Assembly: GCA_918807975.1 (NCBI GenBank)
Contig: OU964921.1
Location: forward strand, 7,163,498 to 7,227,497
Reading direction: 5' to 3'
DNA: 64,000 nt
DNA from: Aplidium turbinatum
Taxonomy: Eukaryota > Chordata > Ascidiacea > Aplousobranchia > Polyclinidae
Part shown: positions 36,741 to 47,800 of the stretch, one piece after another
Layout of the letters: each line of letters opens with the position of its first letter
How positions within the stretch are numbered: the first letter of the stretch is position 1
Notes under the pieces: generated by a model
Told to the model about the DNA's origin: nothing
Database searches by the model: none
Seen by the model: the letters and a program-made list of their open reading frames with translations, nothing else
Made by a program: the position numbers and the translations under genes

Positions 36741-36904
36741 TGGCTCCTCATCTCGATCAACATGGCATTCTCGACTCCAAGGCCAAGATTACGTTCTTCC
36801 GCAACAAGGATAAAATTCTAAGCAGCTACTTTACTGAAGAACATAACTTTGTATTCTGTAATTATATAAATGGCCTTCGTACCTTGATGGGTGTTGCTCA
36901 GTAG
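36741..36904 (+). pseudogene. continuation of the 7.9-kb element's protein
   Basis: LAPHLDQHGILDSKAKITFF and FCNYINGLRTLMG match the block with pattern (A)SRLxxxNLLxxxTxVxFxR ... VYCxDxxGLxxxLG of the same family as 32590-33018. The stop at 36902-36904 precedes the usual EWRLFIDS block. Confidence 0.7.
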
Positions 36905-37967
36905 GCCAATCATAATAAAGAGTTGCGTTTGTTCATCGATAGCTTTGTTTTGCTTATTTATCTAGTTTGTTAAGCAAAACAATGTATGCATTTTGTTTGT
37001 ACTTAGTAGCTTAGTTAGTAAGTCTGAGACTGTTGAAATCAACAAATATATTAATGCAAAACGCAAGTTATATTCTACATCTTGTATCCTCAGGCTTACT
37101 TCACATCATATTTGGATTGGTACTAGGCCTGTAAACGTTAAATAGCTGTTTGTTTGGGTTGTAATCAACGTGATTGGTTCCAAATAGCGTTTATACAACT
37201 CAGAAATGTGCCTGGGATTACTTCCAGTTTTGTCTATGTAGTAAACGACACGACGTTAAATCTATAGGGGCTCAAAATTGCAAAAAAAATATTTTTGCTG
37301 TAACTCAAAAACTAAAGCCAATTCGGGAAAACTTAGTGCATTTTCAGAATCAGGGGCCTCGAAATACCTTAAAATGACTCTCACATGTCTTTATATAAAA
37401 AAAAGTTTTGTTGGCCTATGAAAATCGATAAACATCGTCAAATGATTCAAGAAACTGAAAGTTGTAGATATTTACTACGTGAAGGGTGCACAAAGAAAAT
37501 CATGTCTCAAATGTGGTAGAATTCGACATTTTGAGAGTAATACATGTGTCAGTGTTCATGGAGTTGCTAATTAAACCACTTTGCTTGCTACAAGTTTGTG
37601 TTACTGCCTCTTATTGTGTCCAGATGCTAGAGTGCATTAGAAGATAGCGGGTGAACAGTTTCAGGGATAAGCGAAAATTCGATATTTTGAAAAATTCAAA
37701 CCAGGTGAACCAGGGTCAAGCGTTAATATTTTTTTGTGAAATTTGGTGTAGGAGATACATTTACCAAAAGGAACAATATTCCAAACTGACGAAAAATTTA
37801 AAAGAAAAACAAAATTTTTTCGAGATTTTGCGCCAGCCTACTGTGTATACATAGGTCTACTCTACAGTGACAGTGTGGACATAATCATATTCCATAAATT
37901 AATTACGCAAAGCTCTTCTTTCGAGCCTTGTTCTGCGCAAATTGTAATGGGTCATTGTCCAGGTAGC

Positions 37968-38290
37968 CTATTTGGCAATCTTGTTTTCGATGGTAATTGC
38001 AAAAGCAGAAAGCCTGTCACCTGCATCGGTTAAGCGCAGGATATTCTTGATCAGTTTCATTCTGCTGATGGTCCTTTCAGCACTGGCGACATAGTAACTG
38101 GTGTGGTCGGTCAGAAGAAAGCTGGTGCAAATGCAAAGATTCGGATATATCTCCTGAAGGCTGTTCTTGTACGTTAAAAAAATGCTTGCCGTGACAAGTC
38201 CTCTCTCTTTCTCGATGACATAAATAAAACGATTCAATTCCATTATTAGTTCGCTTTTAATTTTTTTTGCAGTGATTGTCCAGTTCCATT
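37968..38290 (-). pseudogene. hAT transposase C-terminal fragment (ZMYM1-like)
   Basis: On the minus strand YPNLCICTSFLLTD, VASAERTISRMKLIKNILR and LSAFAITIENKIAK match the dimerisation domain of ZMYM1-type hAT transposases. It may be from the same family as 30687-32262. Upstream it runs directly into a different hAT transposase (38345-39134), so one element has probably inserted next to or into the other. Confidence 0.75.
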
Positions 38291-38344
38291 GTCCGCCCAA
38301 TTTTATTAATTTAATTTTGTCAAAATTTGGAGCTATCTTGCTCA

Positions 38345-39134
38345 GTGTCAATTTAATGTCATCTTCAGGTTGAAGACAATTTCTCTCCTTTGTTTTGATG
38401 TGAGTAAGCGCAGAAAACCCGCTCTCACACAGGCAGGTAGCCTTGTAACAAATGGCAAGAGAGCTTTTACAGCGTGCGTACCAACAACAGTCTTTTCATT
38501 CTTGACTTTTGTCCAAAATCGACCAACAGTTCATCAATACACTGTCCCACTGAATGTCAATAAACTCCTCTTGAAACCCAAAAATGCTTTGGTTATTTTC
38601 AGGCAGATTATCAACATCAATAGCAAATGGATTGCGCACCCATTCCGAATCCTTTGCATTTTTAAGGATAATCAAATCAAATTCTCGTATCAATGAACCC
38701 AAATTCCTTTCTATGACCAGCTGGACATCGTCAAAGCCGAACTCCGTATCTTCCAGTAACTGATTCAAAACAGTAAATAATGCTGTTTTCTGGGACACGA
38801 CCTTCCTCTTCCACAACTTCAGCTTTTCCGTAAAAGCAATCAGTTTTTCAGATACATCGACCAACATTATGTTTGGTCCTTGCAAAGATTTATTCAAGAT
38901 GTTCAGCTGCGACAATATATCAGAAAGATACGCCACAAACAAAAGCCATTTTTGATGAGCAAACTTTTCTGCCAAGCTATGCTTCTTGTTTATTAAAAAT
39001 TCCTTCACCTTCTTGCGCAGAGTTACAAATCTCTCCAGTACTTTGCCACGAGATAACCTACTAGCATCAAAAAAGTTGGCTACAACAGATGTCTGTCTGT
39101 ATTCTGCATTAAAATCTTCGCATAACTTTTGCAA
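38345..39134 (-). pseudogene. hAT transposase, ZBED5/SCAND3-like, partial
   Basis: A 212-codon frame with KLCEDFNAEYRQTSVVANFF-like opening, KHSLAEKFAHQKWLLFVAYL, SDILSQLNILNKSLQG and VRNPFAIDV, followed in another frame by LPVCESGFSALTHIKTK and LTLSKIAPNFD. This is the order of ZBED5-type hAT transposases. At about 39380-39420 the minus strand reads CAGTGCTTCTCAACCCCTGG, the usual 5' terminus of such elements. At least one frameshift; the 3' end is lost. Confidence 0.8.
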
Positions 39135-39850
39135 AGATCAAGTTTTGGGGTGGTTTTTGAAGCAATTAATTGTTGCAATTCCCTAGTCTAGTGTATAGCC
39201 TACTGTTGTGTACATTTCACCGCAAAATGCGTGCGACAAAATCGTCGGGTGAAACTTGTGGCGTAGTCTGAATAGTGTAACTTACGAAAACTAAAGTAGT
39301 GGTAGGCAGTTTTAACTTTGCTCAAGAGACATTATCTTTTATCACCACATCTTTCAGCGACCCAGCCAAATGAAACGACAACCCAGTTTTGGGTCGTGAC
39401 CCAGGGGTTGAGAAGCACTGGCCTAGATGGTAAATGTTGCAATCGAATTTATTTAAAAAACAATCTAAGTTAGATTTTTTGAAAATCTCAACAAATCTTT
39501 TCCCAAGAATGGTAGGCTACATCAAAAGAAAATGCTAAAATCGTCTCCTTCGGTTAGGCCTATATCTTTCGGTTTTGTATCTAAGAAAGCTTTCAATATT
39601 TTATCAAAAAAATATAAAAGTATCCATTTAAATGTAGGCCGGGGACTAGGCTAGCATATTTTTTAAGTTTGGTTTCAGATTCAACTTCCAGATTCAAAAC
39701 AAAACGTTTCCAATCAACTCTGTACAAAGTTATAAACTTTGGTAGAGAGTTTGCTTTGTTGAACCATAGAGAAATAAAACATAGTAACTTTAGCGGGTTT
39801 AGCATACTTTATTTCACACAAAATATAACATAATTAAATAAAATAAACTC

Positions 39851-39890
39851 AAACGTTTTCGACACGTAGGCTACGTGTGTCTTCATCAGG
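39851..39890 (-). ncRNA. hammerhead-ribozyme motif in the left arm
   Basis: On the minus strand CTGATGA is followed by a self-complementary stretch with GACAC and GTGTC, then GAAAACG. The core CUGANGA-stem II-GAAA is intact. This arm is the better-preserved copy of the pair. Confidence 0.6.
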
Positions 39891-40177
39891 AATTAAATCT
39901 GCAATACATAAAATGAAAGATCGTAAGATAAATTTGACTATGCACTGTAACTGTAACGACACTCTGGACTGAAAGCACAAACTGAACAAACGATACGAGA
40001 ATGATTGCGAGTAAATTATGCGGTGGGAAACAGATCACGTGAGGTGTAGACTACAGGCATTGGACAAAACAATTAGAACACACACAAAAGGAACGATGAG
40101 CCACAGGCGAATAACTGCCGGTTGAGAGATGGATTGTTACGTTTGATTCTTAAGGCTTCCATGATCTTAAGGCTTCC

Positions 40178-40335
40178 ATGACAAGGGCCGGGGAGCACTT
40201 AAACCCAAACCTAACAACTAAAAGTGCAATTAAAGAGCACATCACCTCTTGTGAAACGTGCACTGACAATGTCTCGATCGACCAATTTAAAATCATCTCT
40301 CGAGGCAGATCTGATTTTCAGACTAAGATCATGGA
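40178..40335 (+). pseudogene. C-terminal part of a Penelope-like element protein (GIY-YIG tail)
   Basis: TKSAIKEHITSCETCTDN, FKIISRGRSDFQTKIMEALR and NNPSLNRQL fit the conserved end of the Penelope-type GIY-YIG endonuclease (pattern SAIxxHxxxxxH ... ILxxxxxxxxRxxxEALxIxxxxPxLNR). Only this tail remains. Confidence 0.75.
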
Positions 40336-40600
40336 AGCCTTAAGAATCAAACGTAACAATCCATCTCTCAACCGGCAGTTATTCGCCTGTGGCTCATCGT
40401 TCCTTTTGTGTGTGTTCTAATTGTTTTGTCCAATGCCTGTAGTCTACACCTCACGTGATCTGTTTCCCACCGCATAATTTACTCGCAATCATTCTCGTAT
40501 CATTTGTTCAGTTTGTGCTTTCAGTCCAGAGTGTCGTTACAGTTACAGTGCATGGTCAAATTTATCTTACGATTTTTCATTTTATGTATTGCAGATTTAA

Positions 40601-40636
40601 TTCTTGATGAAGACACACGTACGTGTCGAAAACGTT
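40601..40636 (+). ncRNA. hammerhead-ribozyme motif in the right arm
   Basis: TTGATGA, stem GACAC/GTGTC around ACGTAC, then GAAAACG. One core base (C to T) differs from the left arm. Confidence 0.5.
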
Positions 40637-40739
40637 TGAGTTTATTTTATTTAATTATGTTATATTTTGTGTGAAATAAAGTATGCTAAACCCGCTAAAG
40701 TTACTATATTTTATTTCTCTAAAGTTATAAACATTGGCA

Positions 40740-41676
40740 CAAGTTTAGCCTACGCATGCTCCGGTTGAAATATAACGTTTGTGTTTTGTTTCTTTTACTT
40801 TTAGCCTATGAATGATTGATCAGAAATAAAAACAATTAAATTGAAAACTTCTTGACGTTGCAGTTCAATTTTTATTTCAATAAAAAACGTGAGCTATTTG
40901 CATTGCAATCGGAGGAAGCACGACAAAGAAAATAATTCAAGTTGACAGGAAATATATATTATTAAAATTATAAACGTCTACAATGCTTGATGCATGAATA
41001 GGCAGATAGGCAACTGCACAAATAGTCTGAAACGCTTTTTATTAGCTTTTCAGAACCACATAACTCCCTAATTTAACAAAATAGCGGAAATTATCTCCCT
41101 TTTCAGGAACAGCATTCCGTTTTTGAAACAAAACTCTGTTTTCCGTCAATAACATTTTCCACTTCTACGTATCACTTGATTTCTTGATTCAGAAAATTGA
41201 CACAAATCTCGAATCTGATTTCTAAAGAGTGACAACAACGTTTAGCATTAGAGTGTATTTTGTATTCTTGAAGACACTGAAGAAGTGATTTACTGGTGGC
41301 GTATTCATGTCTAGATAGTGAGTTGTCTTTCTGATTTATAATATTATTTATGTTGCTTGATTTGCACCAAATTATCATGTTGGTCATCTTTGTGGTCATA
41401 AATTTATGAAACATTAAACCTTTTTTTTCAATCCAAATAATAATTTCTTTTCCTGTTTACATTAATTTGGATGTAAACCTATTATTGCTTGCATTATCAG
41501 CTCCTTTGTTAATTTGTAGGCCTGAAGGATAAGCATATCTTCAAAAACAGGAAATTGGATTGTGTAAGCTTGAAAGATTCATAAACTCTATAAATGTGGA
41601 TATGATGCTGCATGGAAGATATCTATTTTGTTATAATTTACTCTAAGTAAACGAACTTTTCATTATCAAATTGCAG
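40740..41676. other. region upstream of the first visible ICA1 exon
   Basis: No gene is recognised. The missing first coding exon of ICA1 should end with two bases of a codon, but no convincing ATG plus donor was found. gtaagc at about 41565, after an acceptor-like tttgtag, could be a 5' untranslated exon. Confidence 0.4.
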
Positions 41677-41857
41677 CGACCATTCTGGATTTTCTGGGCA
41701 ATCTTATGATCGGAATGTTTTTGAAGCAAATTTATCAACAGTGAATAAACTGCAAAGAGATTATTGGAACGCGAAGCAAGTTATACGAAAAAAGCTTGGA
41801 AAAGAAGAAGATAAACATGTTGTAGCCAGTGATTCTGAACTTGATGCTAAATTATCG
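41677..41857 (+). CDS. ICA1: ICA1 exon A (first visible)
   Basis: Begins in phase 2 after acceptor ttgcag and reads STVNKLQRDYWNAKQVIRKK, then KHVVASDSELDAKLS. Donor gtaagg; phase 0. Confidence 0.92.
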
Positions 41858-44800
41858 GTAAGGCTCATGGAATAGGCCTAGTGAAATATGATTGTTTGAA
41901 ATGGTAAGCTGTTGTTTTTGACACATTAAAAGTATAACTTAGCCTTCATAGACATTTTGTTAGTAATTCAAAATAAGAAAACAAATCAATATCTTTTTTC
42001 CTTAGTCTGAACCTTAAAACATTTGACCAGGGTAACACTCACAATAATATTTCAATAAAATTTTATTTGTGTCGTGGAACCGGTTTTCTTTCATTAGGAA
42101 TCGTCAGCACAACTGAGTCAAAACAAAATTTAGCCTACAGTATAAATAAATGTCAGCACAACTAAACCAAAAACAAACGAAAAATCACATATTAATTAGG
42201 TAAAAATGTTCATGACCTCCATATTCTTTTCTTTATTTCTTCCTTTTCTTCATTGTTTTAGCAATAACGTAAATATTACAATTTCTATTTGACCTAGCTT
42301 GAGCAAGTAACAGCAAACACTTGAAATTTCAAATAAAATTTACTAAGCACAAGCCTTAAAGCAGCCGGCAGCAGTGCTTAAATAAATAGTAGTGCTTAAA
42401 TGACCGCCGGTGCTACCTCCTCAGTCGGCCAAGTTTGGCCGCCGGTTTCTTCTAGCCAATCGTTTAATTTCGCAATAGAATGATCGTGGATTAACTGTCG
42501 AAAATATGTAGTATCAAAGAGTGACGCTGAATTAGGTCAGCGGCAGCGCATCATAATCACCACTGTTGCATTGTGCGGGAACATTTGCTATTGTATGGAA
42601 TATATCCAGCTACGATCACCAGCGCTGTAAGTCTTCTTTGTAATTCCCGAGTCCCAACGTTTATTTTAACAAAGTGTTAATCCGAAGTGCTACTTTACTT
42701 CGGCTGCCATGCCGCCGCCGGCTCCCATGCCAGTTGACATCCCATGCCATGGAAAAACACTTGTCTTCATAGTTGAGAAATGCTTTCGCTGTGGATTAGT
42801 GACTTCATACCCTCAATGGTGACATCATATCGGTATAAATGGTCAGGTTTTATGAAAGACGGTATGCAGTTGAACAATTTACTGAGTAGCGAGCAATTGA
42901 AGCAATTTAGTGTCGTTAGATGATTGTGCAATACCAGATTACAATCCTGATAAAGCAGTTATTGCGTGGTACAACGATTCTATTGCAGGACGTTGCCCAG
43001 ACTTTAACAACGCCAAGTGATCATTTTAGCATTGTTGCAAGTTTAATTGTATTTACTTGTGCTATCGTTATTTGTATTTTGGCCTCCAAGCGTGCAGATT
43101 TGGCTGCCGAGAAGGAGCTATCGGTAGGCCACGATGGCTGCCGGAAAAAAACATGAGTTTTAAGGCCTGAAGCAGGAAGATTACAGAAATACTATGTCGG
43201 TGAAATCTAGAATAAACGCTTCTATTACATCATCATGCTAATTTGCAATTATGCAAAAAGGTAAAGCAATCAATGTGGCAGAAATAGGTGACAAGGTTTG
43301 GAAAAACTAGAAAAAAATAAATTTTATTGAAATACCAGTACTATTGTGAGTGTTAGCCTGGTCAAATGTTTTAAGGTTCAGACTAAGGAAAAAAAGCTAT
43401 TGATTTGTTTTCTTAGTGATTGCTTTCTGTATTAGGTAGATCGTCCATTTGATCAAGTGTCATAGTACCAGATCACCTTTTCCAGTTAGTTTTCCCACTT
43501 TAAATCAAAATAACTATTAAATATCAAAGCCACCTTAACAGCCTGTTTCACTGCATAGTTTGTACCAGGGGTGGGTAATTTTTAACAATGTGCTGGCTTC
43601 AAGGTTTTCAATCATTCAGTCTGCCAAGAGCAATTCAGCAAGTTGAAATGTGAAGCATCCTTGTTGTGCTTAGTAGAGTCTGGGTTTAAGAGGGGTCTGT
43701 AGAGCATGAAGAGGTGCTGCAAGGGTATCTCTCTCCTGTCCAGACAAATTTTGATGTCCATAATTCAGAAGATATAAATTCCACTTGTTGCATTTAAAAA
43801 TCATCAACATTTATGTAACTAAAAAGATCCAATTGGGTAGTTGTCTAACCATATAGTCTTGACAACCGACACCTGATCAAGATGTGGCTGTGTGTCAATG
43901 AAAATTTCTTAGCACGGAATGTAGTGCCAACCCTTGTTCATGTTACTCAAAAATAACTTTCCAATAAATATAAATATCACTATTAATATATCTAGCTAAA
44001 AGTTTTTTCTCTATTTGTGTTAAAATGTTTTATGTCGTTAATTTAATGACCATTGACCATCTCATCCTTTTACTGTCTTCCTGCATAACTTACCCATCTA
44101 CTTTCCATTGAAGTTATTTAGATTTGGACTGCTCGATATCCATATCAGTTGACTACATATCCTCAAGTGGTGGTAACTGACTAAGTGATGCTAAAAAGAT
44201 TTATTGCTCATTAAAATTGTGCAGCTTTATCGTGATCCTTCAAGACAGACTGAAAGATTGTCTTTATTACTTTCCCATTAACTGTTTTTGTCTATGACAA
44301 AATATGTTTTTTTAAGCTGTGTGAATGTTAACTGCACACTTTTCACTTCTCAGCTATTTCATTCAATTCAAGATACTTGTGTTGACCTCATAAAAACGTT
44401 GGAAAAATACCAGAAATGTGTGTGCGGTAAGTCTGATGAAAAAATTATATTTTGTATTGTTAAGTTACATTTGTCTAATGTCCATCAGAGTAAATATCAT
44501 TTCTTGGCCTGTTTTTTAATAAAATTACTAATGTTTTATTGCTCTTACAGGATCATTTTACAAGTTTTCCTTTCAACTTAATTAATGCAATACGTGTTAT
44601 TTGTTTTGCATGCTTTATTGTTGTATTTAGGCTGAGTTGAAGCTTTGAATTAAATGAATGGAAATATCATCTCCTAAAGCCAATCTTCCAGCCCCCTTTT
44701 CCACATTCTATCAAGTGTTTTGCTAAAGTTACAGCCGCTTGCTTTTAGAGTACTTTTAAACTTTTTTCTTGCATGTTTTAAGATTCTCACCACTAAGCTA

Positions 44801-47800
44801 CACGGCCAACAGCTTAAATTGCATGTTTTTGTATACAGTTCTTTCAAGGGAAGAAAATGCCATGGGCCGGTTTTTAAAAGATCAAGGATCTTTGGATAAA
44901 ACTCCTGCAGGAAAGATGATGGGAGCTGTCGGAAAAGCGCAGTGTTACACTTCACAACAAAGGTATGTTGTAAATTTTAAGAACTTAAAATTGGTGAATT
45001 GTTTAGTTGGTTGTTTGTTAGGAATTTCTCAATGCACATTGCTTTGTATAAGTATATCTAGTTTATTTGTGGAAAACAATTTTTTTTTTCATGAAAAGCG
45101 ATTACAAGTTATCTAAATGGTTCTCCGGGAAATTTATTTGAAACAAAAACAAAGAAAATTTCAATCAAAACAAAATTATTTTTGTTGCACAAACCTCACA
45201 TTTGGTTACGGTGGTAATGAAAATATAACATCTAAAATTTGATCCACAGACTCAACTTGCGACACTCACTTGGTCGTTTACGTCATGATATTGAAACATT
45301 TCGTTATCGTGCTGTTGGTGACAGTGTTCTTTCAGTTGACCAAATGGAAGCTTCTAGAACACATTACCGGGCGTCGCTTCGTTGGATGCAAGATATCTCC
45401 ACCAAGCTTGACCCAGAACAGTATAAGAAATTAGAAAAGTTCAGAAAAGTGAGAAAATCGTTTTACGATTAGTTACTACAGTAGATAGCCTAGTATTGTT
45501 TACAACTGTACAGTGTACATGCAACAAAATAGTTGATCGGGAGGATAGCTTTGCATGTTCATTTGATCCCTCCTGTAAACAGAATGTCAATATAATAACT
45601 TCCAAAATCTGATACCTGATCCAAAACATCAATGGAGCTACTTTTTTTAGAACAGCAAGCTTAACAGATTTCATTTTGGTTCTAATCAAAATTTTAAACT
45701 TCTTGCCACATAATTTTAGACAAAAATTTTTGAAGATATTTTATATGATGTGTCACTTCTAAGTTTGCGGACAATTAGATTCAATTCTCTGTCGGACCAC
45801 ACCAAAATTTTTATAGAAAGAATACCGAATTTATTTTTTGATTAAAAATTTATACAAAGTATAATACACTTGTTTAATTTTAAACTATCAAAGAATAACT
45901 TAGCTTCTGTTTTAAATAATATGCTATTTCTATTTTCAAATATATACCGTACTATTCAAAATTGTCCTTAAGTTTTCATAAAAATTTTGGAGTTGTTTTT
46001 TTTTTATCAGTTTTTCGTTTTCAGGTCCAAAATGAAGTTCGGCTGAACAAAGAAAAATTTGACAGACAAAAGTGGGCTGTTTGTCAAAAGGTCAGTTTCT
46101 CTTCATCGCATCAATTTTTTGCAGTGCCTTTATCTCGCTTACTTTTCAAAAAGGTTTTTGAAGATTTAGTTGACATTTTGCTGTAGACTACACTGCAGCG
46201 GTTATTGGTTATGAGGGCCAGAGTTTTTGAAGTAATAAAAATAATTTTTGTAACTAATCTATATCGTTGACGTAAAACCAAACCGGGTTATGTCCACTTT
46301 TAGGTTTTATTGTTTTATTGCAGTTTCTCGGTTTTTGAACGTAGCTCTTTCCAGCACTCCGGGTTTCAGCCTTGTATGTAATCAAATTCAAGGTGAAGCT
46401 ATGGACATACTCCCAAATATCTCGCATACTTTGAAAGCAAAACTGGGCTATGTGCAATTCTGTGGACATAGCCCTTTTCTAGCTTGATAGTATAAATAGG
46501 TCTATGTCTAATGCTACCATAAATTATGGACATAACCCCCTTATTATGGAATCGTGCCAAGGATCTATGTTCAATTTTCCATTCAGGTCATGATGCAAAT
46601 TAAAAAAAAATGCCAAAGATTCAGTCCTTTCTATGGAATTGTAACATATTTGAATTGCTAAACAACATTCGTGTGAAAATAACTTGTGCAGTGCACCTGA
46701 ATTAATATGGTATGATAACTGGTGTATCATCGTGCATTCATGTTATTGTTAATCCTTCCTTTTCTGGTCAGGTGGTTAATGACCAGTCTGGTTGACAGTC
46801 ACTATACTGATATTCCTGCGCTCATGGTTCGCTTCTTGTTCAAGTCACACTTGTGGTAGAGTGACAGAAAACCTATTGCTACATTAAGACCTTAGCTGAT
46901 ACAAAGCGACATTTAATAATATAACTTATCAAACAGTTTTTTCTTTGTCAATTGTGAAATGGTATTGACACTAAAAACTTCACTTGTCCCAGATGGCAAT
47001 TTAGGTATTGATAGAAGCTGCGTTTCTCCTTGATAAGAAGCTAGTAGGCCTACAGCAAGCCAGTTGACACTTTTTTTCGAAGTGTCTTACTGTCTATGAA
47101 CAAGCGCCACTCTTGAGCTCTATATTGTGGTACTTCCATTTTCAGCAGAAGCCTTTTGATGTCTTTGCAGTAAACAAATTCATCTTGTTGGCAAAAATAT
47201 GAAAGCAATTCTTTTTCTCTAGCGTGGTAAAATGTTATGGAAGCTTCGATTCCAAGACAGTTTTTGTCTTTAAGTCGACATGCCGACATTTCTGCTGCTT
47301 CTTTGGATGGGCTAACATCCCTGATGAGATCACTCAGCTCCTCCCTGTCTGAATGTCTCTGGAATAGCTGAACTACTTTCAAACACACTTCCACCGCTGT
47401 TACTTGCAGAACTTTCTACCTCTTCATGAAACTCATTATACTCCATGGCCATGCACTTCCTCACAGTGAGGAACAGGTCATTGAGCAGATTCTAAATCTA
47501 GGTCATTCGAACTGCTTTTCTTGTGACGATTAAACCCCTGTATGTCTACCAAATAGAAGTGCCGTAGCAGTCATTGAAATGGCTTTTTGGTTCTCTCCGA
47601 ACCATTGGTACACCAAAATTAAAATTTTTAACTGTACCTTTAGTCCACTTTCTCAGGCTTTCTACACATGCTTTGCAGACAATATGAGGTGCCCACGGCC
47701 TATCTTGGTCACCAAGTTTAACTTTAAAACTTAGCAAACATTAAACTTAGCTAATTTTCTCTTATAGCCAAAATTTGAAAATATTGATATCTCAAAAACT

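Larger units (their letters stand above)
29984..37840 (+). mobile_element. 7.9-kb DNA transposon with long TIRs, host for two nested elements
   Basis: Ends TAGGGTGGCTCATTTTC and (inverted) TAGGCTGGCGCAAAAT lie inside a perfect 8-base duplication CTGTGTAT (29976-29983, 37841-37848). The inverted repeats run about 500 bases inward (to about 30500 and from about 37290), sharing ttgaccctggttcacc and ggcccctgattc blocks. The coding part (from about 32590, and 36741-36904) belongs to a widespread invertebrate repeat protein with LGDQDKSWAP and EWRLFIDS-type blocks. Removing the hAT (30687-32262) and the 3.7-kb element (33019-36737) leaves an element of about 2.6 kb. Superfamily not assigned. Confidence 0.85.
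39767..40721 (+). mobile_element. Penelope-like retroelement remnant with inverted arms
   Basis: The segment has two long, very similar inverted arms (about 39767-40165 and 40330-40721) around a short coding piece with a GIY-YIG-type C-terminal part. Each arm includes a hammerhead-like motif. Penelope-like elements are known for terminal repeats in either orientation and for hammerhead motifs. aaagttataaac with ttgg lies on both sides (39726 and 40721) and may be a target duplication. Reverse transcriptase is absent, so this is an old, 5'-shortened copy; arm similarity suggests the arms themselves are fairly young. Confidence 0.75.

Noticed and set aside
43564-43590. CAGGGGTGGGTAA, possible left end of a hAT MITE
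   Set aside because: No matching right end or target duplication was found nearby.
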